DNA of 64,000 bases, taken from contig JANLVJ010000065.1 of the NCBI GenBank assembly GCA_031363945.1, positions 124,001-188,000 of the forward strand, read 5' to 3'. The DNA comes from JANLVJ01 sp031363945 (GTDB lineage: Bacteria > Bacteroidota > Bacteroidia > Sphingobacteriales > Sphingobacteriaceae). The notes below the pieces were generated by a model. The model was given only the letters and a program-made list of their open reading frames with translations, had not been told where the DNA came from and searched no databases. This document shows, one piece after another, positions 17,232-26,160 of the stretch; position 1 is the first letter of the stretch, and each line of letters opens with the position of its first letter. A program made the position numbers and the translations under genes.

Positions 17232-18053
17232 TCAATTAACTGTCAGAGTCAGGTTTAAGATTTTACTAGTTCTGAGCCTTGTCTGCTTGCATAATTCAGC
17301 ATTCGTAGCCAGTGATTTACCATAAGAAGGAATCATTTGATGCAACTTCTCCTGTCTTTCGGGAGCTATTGACTTTAAGTCGGCAACGCTCTAATAATTC
17401 AAGCATTATTGATACTGAGGTTGAGGCTCCCGGCGAAGCACCCAGTAATGCTGCAATAGTTTTATCCTCAGAAATTACGACTTTTGTGCCAAATTCAAGT
17501 ATTCCACCTTTCTCAGAATCTTTCTTTATCACCTGCACCCGTTGCCCTGCCATTTCAAGAGCCCAATCTTGCATCTGTGCGTCCGGATAATATTCTCTAA
17601 GTGCTTTTAACCGATCTTCCGGAGACTGACTGGCCTGGTTGATCAGGTATTTCGTGAGCGGAATATTATCAAGCCCGGCGCTCAGCATTGGCAGAATATT
17701 ATTTGTCTTGATTGAAAGAGGTAAGTCTAGAAATGATCCATTTTTGAGAAATTTTGTTGAAAACCCTGCATAAGGGCCAAAAAGTAATGCCTTTTCCCCA
17801 TTTATTGTTCTGGTATCAAGATGTGGCACTGACATAGGTGGGGAACCTACCGAGGCTTTGCCATAGACTTTGGCCGAATGGGCTGCAATTATTTCTTCTT
17901 TCATACATTTTAGCCACTGCCCACTTACCGGAAAGCCTCCAAAACCTTTACTCTCTGGGATCCCAGATTTTTCAAGTAAGGGTAATAAACCTCCTCCAGC
18001 ATTTATAAAGACAAATTTTGAGCGTATTGTCTTATTTTTTTAGCTGCCAGATC
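17232..18053 (-). pseudogene. mqo: Decayed malate:quinone oxidoreductase, 3' half only
   Basis: The C-terminal half of an Mqo-like FAD enzyme, which oxidises malate to oxaloacetate and passes electrons to quinone. Clear landmarks on the minus strand: KFVFINAGGGLLPLLEKSG, GFPVSGQWLKC, AKVYGKASVGSPPMSVPHLD, MAGQRVQVIK and LLGASPGAST. Two lesions are visible. Near 18035-18041 (seven T on the plus strand) the frame breaks between DLAAKK and TIRSKFVF; one extra base would restore it. Near 17390 the frame slips after LELLERC, and the true C-terminus (ADLKSIAPERQEK, MIPSYGKSLATN) continues in another frame to a stop at 17232. The first roughly 220 residues are absent; the M28 gene starts 141 bases upstream. 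Confidence 0.85.
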
Positions 18054-18193
18054 CCTTGAACAATAATATTAACTAATTCGACATTACCTGATTTTTTTAT
18101 TAAACAGCCTGATATGCAGATATAGATCAGTCAATTTTTCAATTTTTGGTTATATCTTAACATTCCTAAAGTTTTTAATCCGTTTTTACACTT

Positions 18194-19549
18194 ATGAAGA
18201 AAATATCACTTTTTTTTGCCATATTCTTCTGCTCGTTTTTACAGGGTTCAGCCCAAACCGTCATTATAAAAAGAGATACAGTTATTGAAAAAATGGTTGC
18301 CGAAGTTTCACCAGAACGAATAAAGGTAATTATTGAAAAACTGACAGGTTTTAAGACCAGGCAGACATTAAGCGATACAGTTAGCAAGGTTAGTGGCATA
18401 GGTGCTGCCCGTTCATGGATCAAGAGCCAGTATGAGCAATTTGCTGCTACTTCAAATGGCAGGATGACTGTAGCCTACGATAGCTTTATACAGCCTGCAG
18501 ACAAACAGCGGGTCAGCAAACCTACGGTCATGAAAAATGTACTGGCTGTATTAAAGGGAACAGACCCAAAAGACAAAAGAATTTATATCGTTTCGGGCCA
18601 TTATGATTCCCGGGCATCAGATGTAAACGATAATACTTCAATGGCTCCGGGGGCGGTTGATGATGCTTCAGGAACTGCTGTTTCAATGGAACTTGCCAGG
18701 GTTATGGCAAGGCATCCATTTTTAGCAACTATCATTTTTGTGGCTATGGTTGGTGAAGAGCAGGGTTTATTTGGTGCTGAAAATTTAGCCAAAAGGGCTC
18801 TCAATGAGGGTTGGCAGATTGATGGAATGATCACTAATGATATAGTCGGTAATACTTATGGCCAGGAAACAGGCCTGAAAGACAATCGTAGTGTTCGGGT
18901 TTTCAGTGAAGGAGTGCCTGCTCATGAAACAGCAAGCCAGGCCAGTAACCGCTCTTCAACAGGAGGAGAGAATGATAGCCCGGCCCGTGAATTTGCCCGG
19001 TATATGAAAGAAGTTGGAGAGCGATATGTTGACCAGCTTGATGTCAGACTAATTTACCGCCGTGACCGCTATTTACGTGGAGGTGATCATCTTCCGTTTG
19101 CTGAACGCGGTTTCACAGCAGTTAGAGTTACTGAAATGAATGAAGACTTTCGCCACCAGCATCAAAATGTTCGTGCTGAAAATGGGGTTCGCTATGGTGA
19201 TCTTCCAGAATTTACCGATTATGATTATATACAAAAAGTGGCTAGAATGAATCTTGCAACACTTGCAGGACTTGCTACAGCACCAGCAGCGCCTCAACAT
19301 GTAAAAATACTTACAGCTGAACTAACAAACAGAACAAACCTGACCTGGGACGCACCTGAAGGTATAAAACCAACTGCATATTATGTATTGATACGTGAAA
19401 CAACAAGCCCGGTCTGGGAAAGAAAAATCGCTGTAAAAGAAACTCATCTGGTTCTTGACTATTCAAAAGACAATTATTTTTTCGCCGTTCAATCTATCGA
19501 TGGCAATGGGAATGAAAGTCTGGCTATAATACCTACACCTGCACGCTAA
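18194..19549 (+). CDS. Secreted M28 family zinc aminopeptidase
   Basis: Signal peptide (residues 1-21, ending GSAQ). The metal and catalytic residues of M28 are visible: SGHYDSR with His136 and Asp138, GAVDDASGTA with the bridging Asp156/157, MVGEEQGLFGAE with Glu188/189, and DHLPFAERG. After the catalytic domain a fibronectin III-like module (about 365-451: PQHVKILTAE, LTWDAP, YYVLIRET, YFFAVQSIDGNGNES) closes the protein. It probably releases N-terminal amino acids outside the cytoplasm. The 18054-18193 gap next to the mqo remnant is AT-rich. Confidence 0.88.
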   Translation: MKKISLFFAIFFCSFLQGSAQTVIIKRDTVIEKMVAEVSPERIKVIIEKLTGFKTRQTLSDTVSKVSGIGAARSWIKSQYEQFAATSNGRMTVAYDSFIQPADKQRVSKPTVMKNVLAVLKGTDPKDKRIYIVSGHYDSRASDVNDNTSMAPGAVDDASGTAVSMELARVMARHPFLATIIFVAMVGEEQGLFGAENLAKRALNEGWQIDGMITNDIVGNTYGQETGLKDNRSVRVFSEGVPAHETASQASNRSSTGGENDSPAREFARYMKEVGERYVDQLDVRLIYRRDRYLRGGDHLPFAERGFTAVRVTEMNEDFRHQHQNVRAENGVRYGDLPEFTDYDYIQKVARMNLATLAGLATAPAAPQHVKILTAELTNRTNLTWDAPEGIKPTAYYVLIRETTSPVWERKIAVKETHLVLDYSKDNYFFAVQSIDGNGNESLAIIPTPAR

Positions 19550-19848
19550 TCTAGTGGGTGATACCCAGGCAAGGCAATGGTAAATAGTATGCTCCCTGGA
19601 GTATGATAAGCATTACCTACTTCAAAGGCCTATACGGTTTGAAAAAGATGCCTCAAGGCTGATCAACAGGCCAAGACTGAAGGCATTAAAACTAATGTAA
19701 ACAAGGGTTTGCTGCTAAATGCCAACGGCTGTAATACTCCTGTTGTATCCTGATAATAAACTTTTTACATTAAAAAAGCCATCTATCTGGGGTTTAACGT
19801 TTTGATGGCATGAAAGTAGCTTTTTCAAATTAACCAAAAACACAAAAC

Positions 19849-20655
19849 ATGGAAGAGTCAAATAAATTTATTGTCGACAACCTTAGTCATTTATTGAATA
19901 TTGCACGTGATGGAGAGAAAGGTTATGAGAAGGCAGCTGAAAATGCAAAAGATGCTGATTTGAAAACCATCTTTCAACGGTATGCCAGCCAGCGCAAAGA
20001 ATATGCAGGTGAACTACAAGACCTGATAAGATCAATGGGTGGTGAAGCTACCCAGGATGGTGACGTTGCAGGTGCCCTGCATAGAACTTGGCTCGATATC
20101 AAAGAAAGTCTGAGCGGACATGACAGGCACACACTTCTTACTTCTTGCGAAAGCGGGGAGGATGCAGCAAAAGAAGCCTATACAACATTTTTTGCTGACA
20201 CCTTTGAATACCGCGGTGGTGGTTCAACATTAAGTCCTTTCACAGTTACAGGTGGCACAAATCGTAATTATGAGAGTACAGGACTTGACACAGGAAATGG
20301 CTCAGATACCAGTAGTGAAGGGTATGGTAATTCAGGATCGGCAGACAGAAGAACATATTCTGATAATATTGAACCTAATTACGGTAACAGCTCTGATTCA
20401 GAATCTTATACATTTAAAAGGGCAAGTAGTACCACAATGAGCGATATGGATATGGATGCCAACCGTACGGGTAATGAGATGAGTCCGAATACAAATATGC
20501 CTGTTGAAGGATCAAGCCTGGCCCAGAAAAAGTCAGAATTAAACGATCCGGAAACTGAATTGAGTCATAGAATTTATAATACTGTACGAATGCAACTCGA
20601 AGGTATTGGTCGTGCTCATGATATGATAAAAACTTTAAGAGATCATTCAGCTTAA
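19849..20655 (+). CDS. DUF2383/PA2169-type helical protein with long low-complexity tail
   Basis: Residues 1-120 (FIVDNLSHLLNIARDGEKGY, RYASQRKEYAGELQ, CESGEDAAKEAYTTFF) match the PA2169/DUF2383 ferritin-like four-helix family, often stress-induced and of unknown reaction. Instead of stopping at about 150 aa, the protein continues with about 110 residues rich in Gly, Ser, Asn and Asp, then a short conserved-looking helix (ELSHRIYNTVRMQLEGIGRA). The fourth helix of the bundle seems to be replaced by, or separated to, this end. No signal peptide. A clear terminator follows. Confidence 0.75.
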   Translation: MEESNKFIVDNLSHLLNIARDGEKGYEKAAENAKDADLKTIFQRYASQRKEYAGELQDLIRSMGGEATQDGDVAGALHRTWLDIKESLSGHDRHTLLTSCESGEDAAKEAYTTFFADTFEYRGGGSTLSPFTVTGGTNRNYESTGLDTGNGSDTSSEGYGNSGSADRRTYSDNIEPNYGNSSDSESYTFKRASSTTMSDMDMDANRTGNEMSPNTNMPVEGSSLAQKKSELNDPETELSHRIYNTVRMQLEGIGRAHDMIKTLRDHSA

Positions 20656-20714
20656 CATTTATTTTGTCCGCAAATACGATAGCCGCTCAGATTTAATCCC
20701 AGCTGCAAAAAACG

Positions 20715-20745
20715 AAAGCCGCTCAGAACTAATCAGAGCGGCTTT
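20715..20745 (+). terminator. Terminator of the DUF2383-type gene
   Basis: Arms AAAGCCGCTC (20715-20724) and GAGCGGCTTT (20736-20745) are perfect complements with an 11-base loop and a following T-rich stretch. A partial extra copy of the left arm (AGCCGCTCAGA) lies about 40 bases upstream, so alternative pairing is possible. Confidence 0.75.
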
Positions 20746-20809
20746 TATCTAACCAAAAAAGCTTGAATAGTACAAGCTATCTAATTCAGGTAAGACCAGG
20801 ACAGGGCAA

Positions 20810-23140
20810 TTATACAGATGTCATTTCTAGTGACTTATGCTTTTCAATTTTAATTTTAATGTTTTTAGCAGCAGGCATATTAGCCATTCTAACGACATTA
20901 TTAATTGAAAGTAATACGTTTGTTTCAGGAAAATATGTGACAGCGTTACGCTCAGGTACAGGATAAGAAACCACCACAAATAATCTGGCTACCCGCTCAA
21001 TACCGTCATCAAAATTATAAAGGTCAACTTTTTCACGTTCAGCAAATCCAGCCTTATCCATGTCTTTTTGGTTCATGAAAACTACCCGTCTTTCATTCTT
21101 TATACCACGGTAACGATCATCCAAACCATAAATGGTTGTATTGAACTGATCATGCGTACGGGTTGAAGCCATCAGGTATTCACCTTCTGCCAGTTTATTT
21201 ACAGGCAGGGGAGTAATAGTAAAAGGTGCCTTATCAATAAATTTGTCAGTCAGAAACTTTCCATCTCTGGCAGCATTTGGTAAATAGAATCCCTCTTTCC
21301 CACGAATACGTTCATTGTAGTTTTCAAAACCTGGAATGCATTTCTCGATAAGATCTCTTATATCATCGTAGTTATAGGCATAACGATCCCAATCGACCAC
21401 AGAACGACTACCCAGTGTTGCTATTGCCATACGACAGACAATTTGTGTTTCATTAACCAGTTTATCTGAAACAGGCCTTAAAATTCCCTTAGATGATTGA
21501 ATCACACCCATCGAATTTTCTGTACTTATAAACTGGTTAACATTATTAACCATGTCTTTATCACTGCGAGCAAGCGTTGGTAGAATCAATGCTTCCTGAC
21601 CAGTTACCAGATGACTACGATTCAGTTTGGTAGAAACCTGTACAGTAAGCCTGAGTCTTCTGATAGCTTCTGCAGTCAGGGTTGTGTCAGGCGTTGCAGA
21701 AAGAAAATTACCCCCCATGGCAAACATCACCTTAACCTTACCCGCATGCATAGCCTTTATAGAATTTACCACATCATACCCATGATTACGAGGTGGTTCA
21801 AATTTAAAAACCTCTTTTATCTTATCAAGTTGTGCAACAGTAGGCTTTTCATGGATCATCATAGTTCGGTTACCCTGAACGTTGCTATGTCCGCGTACAG
21901 GACAAATACCTGAACCTTGTTTACCAATACTTCCCTTCATCAGACAGATGTTGACGATTTCCCTGATCATATCAACCCCGTTTGGCTGCTGGGTTAAACC
22001 CATGCCCCAACAAAAAATGATTCGGGTATTGGTTGCCAGCAAATCTGCTGCCTGTCTGATATCGAGCAGTGCAACACCTGAATCTTTGGCAAGATTGTTC
22101 AAGTCATAACCTGCAAACTGCCTGGTAAATTCATCAAATCCTATAGTGTCTTTTGCAATAAAAGCATTGTCAAGCACCTTACCTGGACTAGCTGCTTCAG
22201 CCTCAAGTAACAGCTTTTCAAATGCTTTTAACAGGGCCATATCCCCGTTTATTTTTACCGGTAAGTAGAGATCAGCCATTTGCTCTGCTTTACCCAAAAC
22301 ACCTTTAATTTCCTGTGGGTTTTTAAAAGCCATCAAACCTGCCTCAGGTAGGGGATTGATTGCAATAATTTTTGCCCCGCTCTGTTTGCCTTTTTCAAGC
22401 GCTGACATCATCCGCGGAGCATTGGTACCTGGATTTTGACCGATAATAACAATCAGGTCAGTATCATAAAAATCGTCAAGCTTAACTGTCCCTTTACCAA
22501 TACCGATAACTGGCTTTAAGGCTGACCCTGATGTTTCATGGCACATATTTGAACAGTCAGGCATATTATTCGTACCAAATTCTTTGGCAAATAGTTGGTA
22601 CAAAAATGAAGTTTCATTACTTGTACGACCCGATGTATAAAAAGTAGCCTCATCTGGTGTTTCCAGAGCATTTAAATGAGTACCAATTTTAATAAAGGCA
22701 TCATCCCAACTGATAGGCTGATAATGACTCCCGCCTTTCGGCAAATACATAGGTTCAGTTATACGGCCTTTTTTTCCAATTTCATAGTCGGTTAATTTGG
22801 CAAGATCAACTACAGAATTTTGAGCAAAAAATGCGGGTGTAACCGTTTTTGTTGTTGCCTCTTCAGCCAGGGCTTTAGCCCCATTTTCACAATATTCACC
22901 TACTGGAGAACGATCATGATCAGGATCAGGCCATGCACAGCTAGAACAGTCAAACCCTCCTTTCTGGTTCATTATAAACAAAGCACCAGTTCCCCTTAAT
23001 GGAATTCCCTCTTCAATTATGTCACTTAGAGCTGCAACCACTGCAGGAACCCCAGCAGCCCATTTTTTTGGACCAGTAGCGGTTAAATTCAATAATCTTT
23101 CAGGATTTTCTGCCGATGGTAAACTTTTATCAGATTCCAT
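20810..23140 (-). CDS. Molybdopterin-dependent oxidoreductase, FdhF/YdeP family
   Basis: A 776-aa cytoplasmic enzyme. The N-terminal DCSSCAWPDPDHDRSP with a further Cys in GEYCENGAK is the iron-sulfur/lead-in region seen in YdeP-type proteins. TFYTSGRTSNETS, MPDCSNMCHETSG and IGQNPGTNAPRM belong to the molybdopterin-guanine-dinucleotide fold, and Cys in SNMCHE is a candidate molybdenum ligand. LMASTRTHDQFNT is the C-terminal Mo-cofactor domain. In E. coli YdeP relates to acid resistance; the substrate here is unknown. The small protein and FdhD follow upstream in the same operon, implying cofactor sulfuration before use. Confidence 0.85.
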   Translation of the reverse strand: MESDKSLPSAENPERLLNLTATGPKKWAAGVPAVVAALSDIIEEGIPLRGTGALFIMNQKGGFDCSSCAWPDPDHDRSPVGEYCENGAKALAEEATTKTVTPAFFAQNSVVDLAKLTDYEIGKKGRITEPMYLPKGGSHYQPISWDDAFIKIGTHLNALETPDEATFYTSGRTSNETSFLYQLFAKEFGTNNMPDCSNMCHETSGSALKPVIGIGKGTVKLDDFYDTDLIVIIGQNPGTNAPRMMSALEKGKQSGAKIIAINPLPEAGLMAFKNPQEIKGVLGKAEQMADLYLPVKINGDMALLKAFEKLLLEAEAASPGKVLDNAFIAKDTIGFDEFTRQFAGYDLNNLAKDSGVALLDIRQAADLLATNTRIIFCWGMGLTQQPNGVDMIREIVNICLMKGSIGKQGSGICPVRGHSNVQGNRTMMIHEKPTVAQLDKIKEVFKFEPPRNHGYDVVNSIKAMHAGKVKVMFAMGGNFLSATPDTTLTAEAIRRLRLTVQVSTKLNRSHLVTGQEALILPTLARSDKDMVNNVNQFISTENSMGVIQSSKGILRPVSDKLVNETQIVCRMAIATLGSRSVVDWDRYAYNYDDIRDLIEKCIPGFENYNERIRGKEGFYLPNAARDGKFLTDKFIDKAPFTITPLPVNKLAEGEYLMASTRTHDQFNTTIYGLDDRYRGIKNERRVVFMNQKDMDKAGFAEREKVDLYNFDDGIERVARLFVVVSYPVPERNAVTYFPETNVLLSINNVVRMANMPAAKNIKIKIEKHKSLEMTSV

Positions 23141-23147
23141 TATACTG

Positions 23148-23507
23148 CTATTTAGTTGTGTTCAGTGAATGTGGATTGGGGTAATTGTCACTTTGGTCTT
23201 CTTCGATATTGTCAAGGCAGGTAAAATCTTTCTCGACAAGTAGAAATAATTCACCATGGGTATTTTGGAAACCCACTTTATCGGTATGAATGATCTCAGC
23301 GATCATATCTGCTGGCATAAACAAGGTAATTCTATTTTCAATAAAATCGGCAGCAAGCATTGATTTATCAGTCTTTTTTAACGAGTAAATCAAAGTCTTG
23401 CCTGCAAACTTTGTGTGTTCCTCAAGTTCTCCTTTTTCTTCAAGGATAGACATATCGCCCTTGGTCAGGCGGTATCTGAGCGAGTTCCCTTTGATTCTAA
23501 TTTTCAT
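23148..23507 (-). CDS. Small conserved protein between FdhD and the oxidoreductase
   Basis: 119 aa, no signal or TM. It begins MKIRIKGNSLRYRLTKGD and has a compact beta-rich pattern (KTLIYSLKK, NRITLFMPADMIAEI, GELFLLVEKDF, then CLDN). I associate this start with an uncharacterised Bacteroidota family (DUF7009-like, from memory and not certain). It overlaps the 3' end of fdhD by 11 bases and ends 7 bases before the oxidoreductase start, so a role with that molybdoenzyme is likely, for example as an assembly factor. Confidence 0.7.
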   Translation of the reverse strand: MKIRIKGNSLRYRLTKGDMSILEEKGELEEHTKFAGKTLIYSLKKTDKSMLAADFIENRITLFMPADMIAEIIHTDKVGFQNTHGELFLLVEKDFTCLDNIEEDQSDNYPNPHSLNTTK

Positions 23508-24363
23508 AAGGTGAAATTATTATGCGATTTGCCATCGTGTAAATGTTGAAACGGGAATCACGCAAAAATCCGATTAAAGTTATCCCAAATTCATTTGCAA
23601 GTTGTACTGCCAGACTTGAAGGTGCTCCAACAGCCGCAATTATGCTGATACCTGCCATGGCAGCTTTCTGAACCAGCTCAAAACTTGCTCTACCACTCAG
23701 TAATAAAATAGATTTGTCAAGTGGAAGTAAATCAGTGTTTAGGGCATAACCTATTAATTTATCAAGCGCATTATGACGGCCTACATCTTCACGTACCTGT
23801 ATTAATTCGCCTTCTTCGCTAAAAAGAGCGCAAGCGTGCAGACCTCCCGTGGCTTCAAATACTCTTTGATGCGCTCTGAGCCTGACTGGCAAATCGATTA
23901 AAAGTTGCTGGTCAACTGAGAGTGTATTCTCTCTGTCTATCTCGAATGAACTTGTCGTTTTTATAGCCTCAATTGATCCTTTACCACAAACACCACAGCT
24001 TGAAGTAGTATAGAAGTTTCGTTCAACATGCTGCAATTTTGGAAACAGGCCATCAGCAAGTTCAACCTGAATACTATTCTGCTGATTACTTGCACAGGGT
24101 TTGATCTGATAGGCAATTGTAGCAAGCTCAGATTTACTACTGATGATACCCTCAGTAAACAAAAAGCCGACCGCCAATTCGCCATCATTACCCGGTGTAC
24201 GCATGGTTACAGAGATGTTTTTACGCACCCGGCTAATTCTATACCCATAAGCCAGGCTTATTTCGAGTGGTTCCTCTATTGCAAGATGATCTGAAGCATG
24301 GCAGGAAACATTATCCACAACCCGGGTAATAGGAATCTTTAATATCGCAGGCTCTTTAATCAT
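23497..24363 (-). CDS. fdhD: FdhD, formate dehydrogenase accessory sulfurtransferase
   Basis: Transfers sulfur to the molybdenum cofactor of formate-dehydrogenase-like enzymes. The ATG at 24363 is used; a TTG two codons earlier is possible. Motifs: MRTPGNDGELAVGFLFTEG, the sulfur-carrying pair in SSCGVCGKGS, GGLHACALF, EDVGRHNALDKLIG and LSGRASFELVQKAAMAG. About 288 aa, complete. First gene of the operon with the small protein and the YdeP-like oxidoreductase. Confidence 0.92.
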   Translation of the reverse strand: MIKEPAILKIPITRVVDNVSCHASDHLAIEEPLEISLAYGYRISRVRKNISVTMRTPGNDGELAVGFLFTEGIISSKSELATIAYQIKPCASNQQNSIQVELADGLFPKLQHVERNFYTTSSCGVCGKGSIEAIKTTSSFEIDRENTLSVDQQLLIDLPVRLRAHQRVFEATGGLHACALFSEEGELIQVREDVGRHNALDKLIGYALNTDLLPLDKSILLLSGRASFELVQKAAMAGISIIAAVGAPSSLAVQLANEFGITLIGFLRDSRFNIYTMANRIIISPYEN

Positions 24364-24594
24364 AAACAAAAATAATTGATTGGTTGCACGTTTATAAAAA
24401 CTTCATTCTGAGTATTGTAAGACATAGCAGTTAATTTCCATGCCTTCTAAGAAAATTGAATTTCTATTAAATGTCTTATCAGGATTACACAAGTTAGGTT
24501 CAACTGTCTTTTATTTATCATGTTCCGGTTTAAATTTATTTTACCAATACAGCAAATAAGAGGCCTGATCATCCTGCAAATAAAAATATCACCT

Positions 24595-24615
24595 AAAAAG
24601 GACCGTCCTTTTTTT
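24595..24615. terminator. Hairpin terminator or attenuator upstream of the EamA gene
   Basis: AAAAAGGA (24595-24602), loop CCG, TCCTTTTT (24606-24613) followed by more T. On the plus strand it would stop a transcript arising in 24370-24590, where I find only a doubtful 39-codon frame (24440-24559). On the minus strand it also ends in T. Confidence 0.55.
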
Positions 24616-24626
24616 ATTTTACGGTG

Positions 24627-24655
24627 TTGTAATAAAAAGTTTTTGTCTTCCTTTG
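24627..24655 (+). promoter_or_regulatory. Possible promoter of the EamA transporter gene
   Basis: TTG at 24627-24629, an 18-base spacer, then TTCCTTTG at 24648-24655, a one-mismatch fit to TAnnTTTG. Transcription would begin at or next to the ATG at 24660, giving an almost leaderless message. Confidence 0.35.
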
Positions 24656-24659
24656 CCTC

Positions 24660-25595
24660 ATGAAACCAGAAAAACCTGCGATTGTTGCCCTTTTATTAGT
24701 TTGTTTTTTTTGGGGCACAACATATCTGGCTATGCGGGTTGGAGTTCAAACCTGCCCCCCATTTTTATTTTCTGCATTAAGAATGCTTTTCGCGTCAGCA
24801 ATTATGGGTACTTACCTTATGTTCAACTGGCCTAAAACGAAAATAACAGGACGTATGATCTGGCTGAATGCACTTGCAGGTGTATTATTTTTTTGTTTTG
24901 GTGTAGGTATGGTCGGCTGGGCTGAAAAGCAAATTCCGTCGGGTCTGGCTGCACTGATTTGCTCATTACCGCCGGTATGGATCGTATTGATCAATGTCTT
25001 TTTTTACAGAATAGAGAAATTTAATGCGCTGATCATACTGGGTATTTTATTTGGCCTTGGAGGAATGGTGTTGGTTTTTCATGAACATCTCGGCGATTTG
25101 GTCAGACCAGAATATAGACTAGCCGTATTGGTTTGTGTGATGGGCAACTTCTCCTGGGTGCTGGCTACTTTGCTTATGAAAAAAGGTAGGCCCTCTGAGT
25201 TCCCTATTTTCAATGCAGGTTCGCAGATGCTTGCCGGCGGGTTGGCCCTAATGTTCTTACATTGGGGTTTTGAAGGTGGGCAACCTGTAATATGGGCAAC
25301 TAATACAGTTCTGGCACTGGTATATCTTGTACTTTTTGGTTCAGTGATTGCTTTTGCTGCCTATCTGTATGCCCTGGCCAAATTACCGGTGACCCTAGTA
25401 TCATTACATACCTATGCAAATGTGTTCGTGGCGATTGCTTTTGGTGCAATTTTGCTGCATGAACAGCTTAATATGACTATCATGATTGCTGTAGGTGTAA
25501 CAATGGGCGGTATTTATCTGGTAAATAAAGGATTGAAAAATAATAGAAAGAAAGAAGAGATAACCGGATTGGCGCCTGCTATTGTATTAGATTAA
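24660..25595 (+). CDS. EamA/DMT-family transporter
   Basis: 311 aa with ten predicted TM helices in two EamA repeats: PAIVALLLVCFFWGTTYLAMRVG starts the first, and LAVLVCVMGNFSWVLATLL the second, with ALAKLPVTLVSLHTYANVF and the usual late Glu (HEQLN). Drug/metabolite exporters of this group move amino acids, nucleobases or other small metabolites across the inner membrane; the substrate is not predictable. A hypothetical gene begins 5 bases after its stop and is probably co-transcribed. Confidence 0.9.
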   Translation: MKPEKPAIVALLLVCFFWGTTYLAMRVGVQTCPPFLFSALRMLFASAIMGTYLMFNWPKTKITGRMIWLNALAGVLFFCFGVGMVGWAEKQIPSGLAALICSLPPVWIVLINVFFYRIEKFNALIILGILFGLGGMVLVFHEHLGDLVRPEYRLAVLVCVMGNFSWVLATLLMKKGRPSEFPIFNAGSQMLAGGLALMFLHWGFEGGQPVIWATNTVLALVYLVLFGSVIAFAAYLYALAKLPVTLVSLHTYANVFVAIAFGAILLHEQLNMTIMIAVGVTMGGIYLVNKGLKNNRKKEEITGLAPAIVLD

Positions 25596-25600
25596 TTTTA

Positions 25601-26086
25601 ATGGAAAAAGTTTCCCTTTCAGACATCCGCAAAGAACTTTCTTTTGCAAATAAGGAAGAGCTTGTCAGCATTTGCCTTCGCATGGCAAGGCTGAAAAAAG
25701 AAAATAAAGAGCATCTTGCCTACCTGCTGTTTTCAAAAGATGAGACAATGTTTATTGCCGAAATTAATCAGGAGGTTACATTGGCCATGCATGATCTCAG
25801 AAATATAAATACGTTTCAGGCTAAAAAAGTATTACAAAAAACGTTGAGAACGATTACAAAAAATAAAAAGTTTTGCCTGTCAAAGGTCTATGAGATGGAA
25901 GTCATGCTTCATTTTGTCAGGGAAATGGAGCAGAAGAAAGTACCTTATTCTTCATCTTCTTACCTGTTTCAGTTCTACGCCAAGCAGGTCATCAAACTTG
26001 GTAAGATATTACCTGGTCTTGATGAAGATCTTCAGACTGATTACCAATCTGAAGTTGAAGAGTTATGTGCCAGGATTTCTTTTTAG
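25601..26086 (+). CDS. Conserved helical hypothetical protein
   Basis: 161 aa, no signal peptide or TM. It is rich in charged helices (MEKVSLSDIRKELSFANKEELVSICLRMARLKKENKEHLAYLLF, read in pieces) and lacks any catalytic motif I know. The pattern resembles uncharacterised Bacteroidota proteins of about 160 aa. It follows the EamA gene by 5 bases. Confidence 0.65.
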   Translation: MEKVSLSDIRKELSFANKEELVSICLRMARLKKENKEHLAYLLFSKDETMFIAEINQEVTLAMHDLRNINTFQAKKVLQKTLRTITKNKKFCLSKVYEMEVMLHFVREMEQKKVPYSSSSYLFQFYAKQVIKLGKILPGLDEDLQTDYQSEVEELCARISF

Positions 26087-26160
26087 CCTTGAGTCTAATT
26101 TGGATAGTTAGGTGCCCGGTTTTCTTTTTAAGCAGGCAAGAATCGAAAAGCAGGCGCTAA

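Noticed and set aside
17312..17590. Plus-strand 92-codon frame opposite mqo
   Set aside because: It is the antisense of the mqo remnant; the minus-strand translation carries clear Mqo motifs.
24440..24559. 39-codon plus-strand frame before the EamA gene
   Set aside because: No signal, repeat or known motif, and composition like the surrounding AT-rich spacer; not called as a gene.
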